From the NCBI RefSeq assembly GCF_017084525.1, contig NZ_CP070950.1, positions 1,922,001 through 1,986,000 of the forward strand: a DNA stretch of 64,000 nucleotides. The letters run 5' to 3'. The notes beneath the pieces were generated by a model. It did not search any database and was not told the origin of the DNA. It worked only from the letters and a program-made list of their open reading frames with translations. Numbering within the stretch: position 1 is the stretch's first letter; each line of letters opens with the position of its first letter. The position numbers were made by a program, and so were the translations under genes. Source of the DNA: Conexibacter sp. SYSU D00693 (lineage in GTDB: Bacteria; Actinomycetota; Thermoleophilia; Solirubrobacterales; Solirubrobacteraceae). Of this stretch, positions 51,402-59,262 are shown one piece after another.

Positions 51402-52807
51402 CGGCGCCCCCGGCCCCTGCTCGAGACGAGGATGCGCAGGCGCACCTGGCTCGTGCCGGTGGTCGTCCGCACGCGGAAGACGATCGTGCGGTCGGAGTGC
51501 GGCGCGAGGTGGCGGGTCAGCACGCCGCTCGTGCGCACCGTCGCCGCGACGTGGCGCACGACCTTGCGTGAGGTCCTGCTGAGCACCTCGACCTGCAGCC
51601 CGCGCGGGGCCGAGCGGCGCACCGTCCCGACGAGGCAGGTCAGGCGCCCCTTGAAGCGGTAGCGCTTGCCGCGGCGCAGGACGAGGCGCCCCTTGCTCGT
51701 GCGCAGCGGGCGCTGGTCGAGCGCCATGGCCAGGCGCGGGCGCGCGCACGGCAGGCCCGTGCCGGCGACGGTCCCCGGGACGGGCGAGCCGCCACCGGCG
51801 CCGGCGGTGCCCGACCCGGGCGGGCGCGGCGTGCCGACCTGCAGCTGGACCGTGCTCGAGGCCGGCGGCGGCGGGGCCGCGACGACGACGTCGCCGTCGA
51901 ACGCCGTGGCCGCGTTGCCGGCGACGTCGGTGACCACGACGCGCAGCCGGTGCGGGCCGACGGGGACGCCGGTGAGGTCCACGCGCAGCGCGACCCCGGT
52001 GGCGCGCGCCGCGCAGCCCGGAAGCGCGACGTCCGGCTCGGCCGTCGCCGGGTCGAGGTCGCCGCAGCCGGGCGCCAGCGCGGCCTGGCCGCGGACGGCG
52101 CCGTCGACCGTGGCCGCCGCGAGGCCCAGCCCGGCGCCGTCGTCGAGGGCGTCGACGGCCAGGTCGAGCGCCCCGCCGGCGGTCACCGGGCTGCGCACGC
52201 CACCGACCGTCCCCGCGGGCGCGACGGCGTCGTCGACGCCGAGCGCGAGGGCGGAGACCGTGAGCGCGCCGGGCGCGGCGGCGGCGCAGCGCTCGGGCGT
52301 CGGGCGCTCGCAGGTGACGCCCGCCACGACGGACCCGCCCGTGACGGCGCCGTCGAGCACGCCGTCGACCGGCGCCGCGCCGAGGTCGAGCGTCTCGAGG
52401 GCGTTCGCGCCCACGCGCGTGACGGCACGCTGCGGGGTCCCGCTCCCGGCCGGCGCGCCGGCGGAGGTGGTGGCGCGCGCGACGCGCACCCGACCGAGGA
52501 AGGTCGAGGACGGCACGTCGGCCTGCCAGGCCGCGCTCGATCCGCCCTCGGGGTCGACGCGCGCGAAGCCGGCCAGCAGCCCGTCGCCGGGAGCGGCCGG
52601 GGCGCTGCAGCCGGCGCCGCGGACGGCGGCGGTGGCGTCGCCCGTCTGGACCGGCGTCAGGCCGGCCTGGCCCAGCGGCTGGCCCGTAGGCCCGTGGCAG
52701 GCCCAGAGGGTCACGGGCTTGGCGTGCGCGGCGCTCGCGCCAGGCGCGAGCACCGCCACGCTGAGGACGGCGGCCCGCCTCACGGTGTCGAGGCGGGCCG
52801 CCGCCAC
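51398..52807 (-). CDS. Large exported protein with Arg-rich C-terminal module
   Basis: Exported protein of 469 residues, GTG 52807 (GTG 52783 also possible). Signal peptide ending SAAHA. The mature N-terminus VTLWACHGPTGQPLG is a recurrent opening of secreted actinobacterial proteins of unknown function. Multiple Cys pairs (AACSAPAAP-like and CERPTPERCAAA) suggest disulphide-linked beta domains; a Pro-rich hinge near 335 precedes a basic beta module (RLVLRRGKRYRFKGRLTCLVG) to the end. Function unknown; the operon places it with the HtaA protein. Confidence 0.65.
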   Translation of the reverse strand: MAAARLDTVRRAAVLSVAVLAPGASAAHAKPVTLWACHGPTGQPLGQAGLTPVQTGDATAAVRGAGCSAPAAPGDGLLAGFARVDPEGGSSAAWQADVPSSTFLGRVRVARATTSAGAPAGSGTPQRAVTRVGANALETLDLGAAPVDGVLDGAVTGGSVVAGVTCERPTPERCAAAAPGALTVSALALGVDDAVAPAGTVGGVRSPVTAGGALDLAVDALDDGAGLGLAAATVDGAVRGQAALAPGCGDLDPATAEPDVALPGCAARATGVALRVDLTGVPVGPHRLRVVVTDVAGNAATAFDGDVVVAAPPPPASSTVQLQVGTPRPPGSGTAGAGGGSPVPGTVAGTGLPCARPRLAMALDQRPLRTSKGRLVLRRGKRYRFKGRLTCLVGTVRRSAPRGLQVEVLSRTSRKVVRHVAATVRTSGVLTRHLAPHSDRTIVFRVRTTTGTSQVRLRILVSSRGRGRR

Positions 52808-52808
52808 G

Positions 52809-54041
52809 CTACGGCGTCCCCGCCGACAGCGTGAACGTCAGGGTCTTGCTGTACGAGCCGACGCTGAGCGGCTCGGAGGCCGAGATCGACTGGCGCAGGC
52901 CGACGCTGAGCGGCGTCGCGGCGCCCGCGGGCACCGTGAGCAGCTGCAGCGGCGAGGCGCCGAGCGCGGCGTACGAGCAGGGCGAGCCGGCCGTCGAGCC
53001 GCACACCTTCAGCGGGTTGGCGAGCTTCGCCGTCCCGTTGCGCAGGAAGCCCGGATCCTCGCCGGTGTCGGAGACGAAGAGCTTCGACGGGCCGGTCGAG
53101 CTCGCCGTGCCGGTGACCGTCGCGTCGTAGTCGGCGGCCTGGCCGAGGACGAACGTGCCCAGACCGGCGGTGGTGCCGTTGAGCGTCAGGTTCAGCGTCT
53201 CGGCGACCGTGCCCGACACGCCGACGCTCTCCTGGTCGCCGACCGGCTCGGGCTCCTCGGCGGCCTTCGGGGCGAAGGTCACCGAGAACGCCTGGTTGGG
53301 GCGGTCGATGGCGAACCACGGACGCACGCCGTTGAAGGCCGCGTTCGAGCTGAGGTAGCTCGTCGGCGCGTTCTGCGGCGTGCCCGACGGGATCAGGTTG
53401 CTGATCGTGTACGAGCCGTCCGGGTTGGCGGTCGTCACGGCGGCGGTGCCGTCGAGCGCGAAGACCGTCTGACGGGCCGGCGACGCCGTGCCGTACTCGA
53501 CGGGCGGCCCGGCCGACCCGACGTCGCCCGAGGCGACCAGGCCGTTGGCGACGACGCGGATGGACTGCGGCGCGTCGAACTGGAGCTTCGGGTTCACGAC
53601 GGAGAAGAACGTGCCGTCGTGCGCCGTGAAGGTCAGCGTGCCGGCGAGCTGGATGGCGCCGGTCTTCGTGTCCGGGTCGTACGTCCCGACCGTGCCGCTC
53701 GTCGGCGACGGGAAGACGAACGGGTACGTCGTGCCGGGGCCCTTCGCGCTGGCCGAGGTGATCGTCGTGCCGGTCGCGGGGGCGGTCGCCGCGACGTTGC
53801 CGTGGCCGATGGTCACCGCGTAGTTGGACAGCGTGCCGGTGCTCGGCGTCGCCTCGTGCGGCACCTGCCACGTCAGGGCGGCGCTGCCGACCTCGAAGGG
53901 CGCCGCCTGCGCGGTCGCGGGAAGGGCGGCCGCGGCCGCAGCCGCCACCGCGAGGGTCCGCAGCGCACGCGTGCGACGCGCGATCCCCCTGGTCTCAGTG
54001 GTCAATGTCGTGCTCCTGTCGGAGGTGTCGATGCCGCCCAT
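52809..54041 (-). CDS. HtaA-domain protein with C-terminal WxL-like domain
   Basis: Exported protein of 410 residues. The signal peptide ends PATAQA. The HtaA-like domain (about 45-245) shows SAALTWQVPHEA, AGTLTFTAHDGTFFSVVNPKLQF, and a VEYGTASP region; HtaA domains of Corynebacterium bind hemin. The C-terminal domain (about 260-410) starts VSGTVAETLNLTLNG and ends SVGSYSKTLTFTLSAGTP, close to the WxL terminal pattern GTYxxTLTWTL with Phe for Trp. ATG 54041 has AGGGGG upstream; a TTG at 54005 with AGGAG 7 bp upstream would give a more compact signal peptide. First gene of a four-gene exported-protein operon. Confidence 0.8.
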   Translation of the reverse strand: MGGIDTSDRSTTLTTETRGIARRTRALRTLAVAAAAAAALPATAQAAPFEVGSAALTWQVPHEATPSTGTLSNYAVTIGHGNVAATAPATGTTITSASAKGPGTTYPFVFPSPTSGTVGTYDPDTKTGAIQLAGTLTFTAHDGTFFSVVNPKLQFDAPQSIRVVANGLVASGDVGSAGPPVEYGTASPARQTVFALDGTAAVTTANPDGSYTISNLIPSGTPQNAPTSYLSSNAAFNGVRPWFAIDRPNQAFSVTFAPKAAEEPEPVGDQESVGVSGTVAETLNLTLNGTTAGLGTFVLGQAADYDATVTGTASSTGPSKLFVSDTGEDPGFLRNGTAKLANPLKVCGSTAGSPCSYAALGASPLQLLTVPAGAATPLSVGLRQSISASEPLSVGSYSKTLTFTLSAGTP

Positions 54042-54117
54042 GGCGGCCCCCTGTCGACGCCTCGGCCCTGCGTCACCCGGGCGCCGTGTTCGGGCACCCT
54101 AATACAGATCGGCCTTC

Positions 54118-54141
54118 GCTGGTTAGGAGACCCTAACCAGC
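54118..54141. promoter_or_regulatory. TTAGG/CCTAA dyad upstream of the HtaA operon (also end of GNAT gene)
   Basis: Perfect 10-bp stem GCTGGTTAGG - AGAC - CCTAACCAGC. It covers the stop of the GNAT gene and lies about 80 bp upstream of the HtaA ATG. The 19 bp from 54123 match the DtxR/IdeR consensus at 13 positions, on either strand. A further TTAGGG (minus strand, 54098-54103) and a TATTAG -10-like element are just downstream toward the HtaA gene. It could double as a terminator. Confidence 0.5.
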
Positions 54142-54765
54142 ATGCCGGTGCGGTGCGGCGTCGTCGAGCTCGACGCGCATCACCGCTCGTCGCTTGGACG
54201 GCCGCGAGACCTCCGCGAAGCCGGCGCCGGCGAAGATGGAGACGGTGCCGACGTGCAGCTCCTCTGCGAGCACCGAGGTCGTCGTCATCGGATAGGCCTC
54301 GAGCGCCCGTGCTCCCCGCTCGCGCGCGAAGCCCACGGCCGCACGCGCCATCGCGCGGCTGACGCCGCGCCGCCGGAAGCCCTTGCGCACGAGCAGGCAG
54401 CTGACGGCCCAGACGCCCTCGTCGCCGCGGTCCTCGTCCCGCCCCTCCCAGGGGACCTTGGCGTGGCGCACGAGACCGACGTACGCGGGACGCGGCTCGA
54501 CGGCGCACCAGCCGACGGGCTCGCCGTCGAGGAGCGCCACGAAGCCGCTCGTGGTCGTCGCGTCCGGGTCGCCGCACCGCGTCTGCTCGTGCAGTCGGGC
54601 GACGCGCTCCTCGACGGGGAACCTCCGGAACGCCTCGCCGGGCGCGAGCTTGTAGCGCTGGCACCGGCAGAAGGCGGCGGCGCCGCGGTCGCCGAAGACC
54701 GCCGCGAGGTCCTCCGCGCCGACCTCGTTGGCGGGACGGACCTCGATCGCGGGCGGCGGCTCCAC
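54133..54765 (-). CDS. GNAT-family N-acetyltransferase
   Basis: Acetyltransferase of 210 residues. The acetyl-CoA motif A is VSCLLVRKGFRRRGVSRAMARAAVGFA near 118-145 with the R/QxxGxA-like RRRGVS loop, and motif B is AGFAEVSRPSKRRAVMR. The N-terminal segment CRCQRYKLAPGE, with two cysteines, recalls a subfamily of small-molecule GNATs found next to antibiotic genes. Substrate unknown. Its stop codon lies in the hairpin at 54118-54141. Confidence 0.85.
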   Translation of the reverse strand: MEPPPAIEVRPANEVGAEDLAAVFGDRGAAAFCRCQRYKLAPGEAFRRFPVEERVARLHEQTRCGDPDATTTSGFVALLDGEPVGWCAVEPRPAYVGLVRHAKVPWEGRDEDRGDEGVWAVSCLLVRKGFRRRGVSRAMARAAVGFARERGARALEAYPMTTTSVLAEELHVGTVSIFAGAGFAEVSRPSKRRAVMRVELDDAAPHRHAG

Positions 54766-54845
54766 GCCGCCATCGTCGCCGACCAGCGCCTGCCGGTGCA
54801 GGCGGTGCGTGCACCGTGTCGTGACCGTCCGCCCGCCCGTCGCCC

Positions 54846-54864
54846 GCAGGTGCCACCCACCTGC
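54846..54864 (-). terminator. Terminator downstream of the SDR gene
   Basis: GCAGGTG-CCACC-CACCTGC, perfect 7-bp stem with a 5-nt loop, 9 bp past the SDR stop on the minus strand. Confidence 0.55.
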
Positions 54865-54873
54865 AGGTCGCCG

Positions 54874-55611
54874 TCAGTCCAGCGCGACGCCGGTGTGGCG
54901 CGCCAGGGCGTCGAGCAGCGCGTCCTGGAAGCGCTCGTCCAGCGCCGCCGGCGCCGGGGCCTCGCGGCGCTGGTGGTGCCAGCACCCACCGGTCGTCCGG
55001 GCCTGCGCGTCGTCGCTGGTGGCCAGCCACTCCTGGGTGAGGTGGCCGAGGCGCAGGTCGTCGGGCGCGCCGGGCCCGCCCATCCTCGTCGGGACCCAGC
55101 CCGGATCGACGGCGTGGGTGTGGACGTCGGGCCAGCGCCGGGCGACGGCCATCGCGAGCGCGGTGACGAAGAGCTTGCTGTCGGAGTACGAGCCCGTCCG
55201 GCGGGCGCCGCTCCAGTCCATGCCCTCGACGGACGCGCGGCCGCCGCGGTGCATGCCGCTGGTGAGGTAGACGAGGCGGTCGGGCCGGTCGACGAGCGCG
55301 GTCAGCACGTAGGGCGCGACGACGTTCACCGGCAGGACGAGGTCGTCGAGGTAGACGCCGGCGTTGTGGACCACCGCGTCCATCCGGCCGAGCGCGTTGA
55401 CCTGCGCGGCGACCTCGCGCGTCTCCTCGAGGTCGGCGAGGTCGCCGACGACCACGTCTGCGCCGCGGTCGACGAGCTCGCGCACCGCCGATCGCCGCGC
55501 CTCGTTGCGGACGTGGACGACCAGGGCGTGGCCCTCGGCCTGCAGCGTCTCGGCGGTCAGGCGGCCCAGGCCATCGGCCGACCCGGTGACGAAGACGCGC
55601 TTGCGGCTCAT
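54874..55611 (-). CDS. Short-chain dehydrogenase/reductase (second)
   Basis: SDR of 245 residues. The cofactor motif is VTGSADGLGRLTAETL near 8-23; DAVVHNAGVYLD has the NAG motif, YLTSGMHRGG the catalytic Ser region, and GSYSDSKLFVTAL the YxxxK pair. The C-terminal 40 residues (from ATSDDAQART) carry HHQRREAPAPAA and look like a lid. Its ATG overlaps the stop of the upstream nuclease-like gene by 4 bp. It resembles retinol- or protochlorophyllide-type SDRs; substrate unknown. Confidence 0.88.
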   Translation of the reverse strand: MSRKRVFVTGSADGLGRLTAETLQAEGHALVVHVRNEARRSAVRELVDRGADVVVGDLADLEETREVAAQVNALGRMDAVVHNAGVYLDDLVLPVNVVAPYVLTALVDRPDRLVYLTSGMHRGGRASVEGMDWSGARRTGSYSDSKLFVTALAMAVARRWPDVHTHAVDPGWVPTRMGGPGAPDDLRLGHLTQEWLATSDDAQARTTGGCWHHQRREAPAPAALDERFQDALLDALARHTGVALD

Positions 55612-56426
55612 GCCCTCACGTCATAGCGCGCGCGCAGCGCCGCCACGTGCTGCGGGGCGCGGGGCTCCCACACCGCCCACAGCTCGCGCCAGGTCCGGAC
55701 GTGCAGGCGCGGGGCAGCGTCGCCGACGCGCTCGAGCAGCCGGCGGACCTCGTCGCGGTGGGCCAGCACCTCCGGATGGTCGTCACCGTTGGCCGGCTCC
55801 CAGTGCAGGAGGACGAGGTCGCCGGCGCCGCGCAGGGACAGCGCGTGGCGCACGAGCTGGCCGGCGTCGAGGTGGCGCGGCGCCCAGCGCTCCTCGAGCA
55901 GGTCCTCGAACAGCGCGCGCCAGCCGCCGCCCAGCGCCTGCGCCATCGCGGGGCGCCGGTAGGCCGGCTTCCACGCCCGCGGCCGGCGCGGGGCGAGGTG
56001 CTCGGTGAGCTTCGCCTCGATGCCGGCGAGCCCGCCGGGACCGTCGAGGGCCACGTCGAGGTTCGGCGTGCCGCCGCCGTGCGGGATGTGCAGGCGCTCC
56101 TCGAGGCGCAGGCCGGTGAACGGGCCGGGGACGCCCGGGAGGACGAGGGCGCCGGGGTCGGCGCGCCACGGCGCGAACGCGCCGGCCACCAGCGCGGTCG
56201 AGGACCAGGCCGCGTGGGCCTGCACGGTCCCGCCGCGCGCTGGGCGCAGCTCGCCCTTCGCGCGCGCCGCGTGGGCCCAGGCGACGTCGTCGTCGGCGAG
56301 CGTCGGCACGAGCGCGTCGGCCAACCGCCGCGCGTGCCCACCGTCCTCGTGCAGCGCGTCGCCGGGCAGGAGCTCGCGCAGTCGTTGCGCGAGCGCGGCA
56401 CGGGCGCGGGTCGCGAGGTCGGCCAC
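55608..56426 (-). CDS. PD-(D/E)XK nuclease-like protein
   Basis: Protein of 272 residues with a likely restriction-endonuclease fold. A Lys/Arg-poor N-terminal helical part precedes the core, where NLDVALDG (Asp about 124) and GIEAKLTEHL (Glu-x-Lys about 137-139) give the D...ExK arrangement of PD-(D/E)XK enzymes. FEDLLEERWAPRHLDAGQLVRHAL and LVLLHWEPANGDD follow, as in PGN_0703-like members. No methyltransferase or toxin partner is visible. It is cotranscribed with the SDR. Nuclease activity is inferred from the motif only. Confidence 0.7.
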   Translation of the reverse strand: MADLATRARAALAQRLRELLPGDALHEDGGHARRLADALVPTLADDDVAWAHAARAKGELRPARGGTVQAHAAWSSTALVAGAFAPWRADPGALVLPGVPGPFTGLRLEERLHIPHGGGTPNLDVALDGPGGLAGIEAKLTEHLAPRRPRAWKPAYRRPAMAQALGGGWRALFEDLLEERWAPRHLDAGQLVRHALSLRGAGDLVLLHWEPANGDDHPEVLAHRDEVRRLLERVGDAAPRLHVRTWRELWAVWEPRAPQHVAALRARYDVRA

Positions 56427-56466
56427 CGCCCCGGCCTACCCGAGCCGGCGCGGCGTCCGACCGCCG

Positions 56467-57012
56467 TCAGCCCGGCGGCGGGAGGATCACCATGCCGTAG
56501 CGCGGAGCCGCCGCGGCCGCCCGTCCCAGCCGCTCCTGGCGCTCGGCGTCGCTGAGCTGTGGCGCCGCGGAGGTGCGCGTCGGCACGCGGTCGCCGAACT
56601 CGGCGAAGAAGTCCTCGAGCCCCGCCGGCGCGACCGTGCACAGCAGCCGCGCCGTGACCGCGTCCGGGTTGCGGAACGCGTGGACGGCGTTGGCCGGGAC
56701 GTTGGCCGTCTCCCCCACCTCGAGGCGGACGGGCGGCTCGTCACGCAGCTGGACCTCGATCGCGCCCTCGAGCACGCGGAAGCTCTCCTCGAAGTCGTGG
56801 CGGTGCGGCGGCGGCCCGCCACCGGGCGGGATGAGCATGTCGAGCATCGCCATCCGGCCGTTGGTCTGCCGTCCGGAGAGCAGGACGGTGTACGTGTCGC
56901 CCACGACGGCCAGGTGGACCAGGTCGGGGTCCTCGGGGCGCGCCACGGCCAGCTCGCGGATGCGGTCCTCGTCCGGGACGGCGGTGTCGGCGCCTGCTGC
57001 TGGGTCAGCCAT
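56467..57012 (-). CDS. Cupin-domain protein (TetR-linked)
   Basis: Cupin of 181 residues. Motif 1 PPPHRHDFEESFRVLEGAIEVQ and motif 2 GETANVPANAVHAFRN give the metal site (His72, His74, Glu78, and His in the second motif, numbers approximate). It resembles quercetin-dioxygenase-like cupins and is distantly similar to the one at 7178-7654, including FEDFF/GLEDFF after the second motif. It is divergent from a TetR gene with a strong palindrome between them and likely repressed by it. Confidence 0.88.
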   Translation of the reverse strand: MADPAAGADTAVPDEDRIRELAVARPEDPDLVHLAVVGDTYTVLLSGRQTNGRMAMLDMLIPPGGGPPPHRHDFEESFRVLEGAIEVQLRDEPPVRLEVGETANVPANAVHAFRNPDAVTARLLCTVAPAGLEDFFAEFGDRVPTRTSAAPQLSDAERQERLGRAAAAAPRYGMVILPPPG

Positions 57013-57030
57013 GGTCGTCCTCGTTCATGT

Positions 57031-57056
57031 CGAAGCGGATGAGATCATCCGCTTCG
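57031..57056. promoter_or_regulatory. TetR operator between cupin and tetR
   Basis: Perfect dyad with 12-bp arms CGAAGCGGATGA and TCATCCGCTTCG around a GA centre. It begins 19 bp upstream of the cupin ATG and lies 53 bp from the tetR GTG. A clear TetR-family operator by size and symmetry. Confidence 0.85.
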
Positions 57057-57108
57057 TGGACCGTACTGCGACGGGGGAGCCCCCGCAAGCCGCTGCGATG
57101 ATGCGCGC

Positions 57109-57687
57109 GTGTCGGGTCCGGCCCCTCGGCGACCGCGCAAGGACGCCCAGCGCAACCGCGAGCTCGTGCTCGATGCCGCGGTCGAGCTGGTCCGGCGCGA
57201 CGGCGAGGGCGTCCCGATGGCCCGCATCGCCGAGCATGCCGGCGTCGGCATCGGGACGGTGTACCGGCACTTCGCCACGCGCGAGGACCTGCTCGGCGCG
57301 CTCGTCCATCGCTCGTTCGGCCTGGCCGTCGCCAACGCCCGCGCCGCGGCCGAGCACCAGGGCTCGGCGCTCGGCGGCATCCGCTCGTTCTTCCTGGCGA
57401 CGCTGCGCGACCGCGACCGCTTCGTCCTGCCGCTCCACGGCGGCCCCGCCGTCTTCACGCCCGCCACCCGTGAGCTCCAGGCCGAGGTCCGCGTGGCCCT
57501 GCGCAGCCTGATCGACCGGGGCCGGGAGGCCGGCGAGCTGCGCGACGACCTCACGCCCGAGGACCTCATCCTCGCGGCGTCGCTGCTGTCGCGCCCGCTG
57601 CCCGGGACCGGCGACTGGGACCGCCTCGCCCGCCGGCAGGTCGACCTGGTGCTGCACGGCCTCGGGTCCGGGACCGCGCCGGGATAG
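57109..57687 (+). CDS. TetR-family regulator of the cupin gene
   Basis: TetR protein of 192 residues, GTG 57109. Recognition region IAEHAGVGIGTVYRHFATRED (about 40-60) and the downstream helical domain with the C-terminal EDLILAASLLSRPLPG region characteristic of the SACE_7040-like/AcrR group. It is divergent from the cupin gene and separated by a perfect 12-bp-armed operator, implying autorepression and cupin repression. The 3' end meets the convergent MFS gene 8 bp away. Confidence 0.92.
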   Translation: MSGPAPRRPRKDAQRNRELVLDAAVELVRRDGEGVPMARIAEHAGVGIGTVYRHFATREDLLGALVHRSFGLAVANARAAAEHQGSALGGIRSFFLATLRDRDRFVLPLHGGPAVFTPATRELQAEVRVALRSLIDRGREAGELRDDLTPEDLILAASLLSRPLPGTGDWDRLARRQVDLVLHGLGSGTAPG

Positions 57688-57695
57688 CGCGAGGC

Positions 57696-59162
57696 TCAGC
57701 GCGGCTCCTCGACCGAGCGCGAGTCCGTGAGCGTCAGCGCGCCCCACCCGGCGATGACCCCGACCACGACCGCGAGCGCCGCGTAGGTGATCCGCTCGCC
57801 GTGGAAGAACGAGGCCACCAGGTCGGCGCTCCAGGTGCCGGCGGGGAGGCTCGCGGTCACGAGGACCGCCACGAGCGTGCCGACGACGGCGGTGCCGACG
57901 CTCGTGCCGAGCTCCTGCGCGGTGTCGTTGAGCGCCGTCCCGATCGACGTCCGGTTCGCCGGCATGGCGTCGACGAGCGCGACCGCGCAGATCGTCATGA
58001 CCGTGCGCAGGCCGACCGTCAGCAGCACCATCGAGACGGCGATCGCGACGTAGCCGTGCTCCACGCCCCACGCGAGGCCCGCGAGCGCACCCGCCAGCAG
58101 GCCGGCGCCGACGAGGCAGGCGACGCGATGGCCGAAGCGCTTGGCCAGCCCCTCGGAGACCGGCGTCGCGAGGACCATGGTGACGATGATCGGCAGGTTG
58201 GCCAGGCCGGCGCGGACCGGGCTCCACCCGTAGGCGTACTGGAAGTGGAGGATCAGGCCGAACATGACGCCCGCCATCGCGATGGCCGTGCCGACCTGGG
58301 CGATCGCGGCGCCGCGGACGGTGCCGTTCGCGAAGACGCCGAGGTCGAGCATCGGCTGCGCCGTCCGGCGCTCATGGCGCACGAAGGTCACCAGGGCGAG
58401 CACCGCGCCGACCGCCGTCGCGCACGTGGAGGGCGACAGCCACCCGTGCTCGACGCCGTTGGTCAGCGTGAGGCAGGCCAGGCCGATGGTGGCGACGCTG
58501 AGCAGGGCGCCGGGGAGGTCGAGGCCGTCGTCGGTGAGGTCCTCGGGGCGGTCGGGCGCGACGCCGGCGCGCACGCCGATCCAGGCGATGAGCGCGATCG
58601 GCGCGTTGACGACGAGCAGCCACTCCCAGCTGACGTGCGCCAGCGCGGTGCCGCCGAGCAGCGGGCCCAGGATGAACCCGCTCATCCCGACGATGATCAT
58701 CACCGTCATCGCGCGCATCCGCAGCGCCTGGTCGTCGAAGAGCCGGAAGACCAGCGAGTTCGTCACGGGCGCCATCGCCGCGGCGGCGAGGCCGAGGGCC
58801 GCGCGCAGCGCGATGAGCTCACCGGCGGTGTGCACGAGCACCGCGCCGAGGCTGATGACGCCGAAGGCGGTGAGCCCGACGAGCAGGACGCGGCGCCGGC
58901 CGAGCCGGTCGGCCGCCGAGCCCGCGGTCAGCAGCAGCCCGCCGAAGGTCAGCGAGTAGGCGCCGGTCACCCACTGCAGCGCGGTGGTGCCGCTGCCGAG
59001 GTCGCGGCCGATGGTCGGCAGGGCGATGGTCAGCAGCGTGTTGTCGACCATCTCGACGAAGAACGCCAGACAGAGGGCGGACAGTGGGATCGCGGCGGCC
59101 CGCAGCGACGTGTAGGTGCGGGCGGACGGGCCTGGCGAGGTGGTGAGGGCGGTGGCGGTCAT
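57696..59162 (-). CDS. MFS exporter, DHA2 type (second)
   Basis: Fourteen-span drug:proton antiporter of 488 residues, ATG 59162 with GAAGGAG upstream. FVEMVDNTLLTIALPTIGRDLG opens span 1, motif A is GSAADRLGRRRVLL, and motif C lies around GMSGFILGPLLGGTAL. Repeated DNTLL/TNSLVF motifs and the long loop near 250 fit the EmrB/QacA family. It is divergent from a TetR-type repressor with a multi-site operator, so expression is probably induced by its substrates. Confidence 0.92.
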   Translation of the reverse strand: MTATALTTSPGPSARTYTSLRAAAIPLSALCLAFFVEMVDNTLLTIALPTIGRDLGSGTTALQWVTGAYSLTFGGLLLTAGSAADRLGRRRVLLVGLTAFGVISLGAVLVHTAGELIALRAALGLAAAAMAPVTNSLVFRLFDDQALRMRAMTVMIIVGMSGFILGPLLGGTALAHVSWEWLLVVNAPIALIAWIGVRAGVAPDRPEDLTDDGLDLPGALLSVATIGLACLTLTNGVEHGWLSPSTCATAVGAVLALVTFVRHERRTAQPMLDLGVFANGTVRGAAIAQVGTAIAMAGVMFGLILHFQYAYGWSPVRAGLANLPIIVTMVLATPVSEGLAKRFGHRVACLVGAGLLAGALAGLAWGVEHGYVAIAVSMVLLTVGLRTVMTICAVALVDAMPANRTSIGTALNDTAQELGTSVGTAVVGTLVAVLVTASLPAGTWSADLVASFFHGERITYAALAVVVGVIAGWGALTLTDSRSVEEPR

Positions 59163-59177
59163 GGCGGCGGCTCCTTC

Positions 59178-59234
59178 TCGAACGCTGTTCGATGATCGTA
59201 CACCGTTCGACATCGGATGGAACACCGTTCGACT
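59178..59234. promoter_or_regulatory. Multi-copy TetR operator between MFS and tetR
   Basis: TCGAAC-GCT-GTTCGA (perfect 6-bp dyad, 59178-59192) followed by two direct copies of ACACCGTTCGAC (starting 59200 and 59222, 22 bp apart). The GTTCGA core is in all three sites, so a dimeric repressor may bind the shared promoter cooperatively on the same helix face. Confidence 0.75.
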
Positions 59235-59262
59235 TGACCCCGCGGTGTGCTCCAATGGCCCC

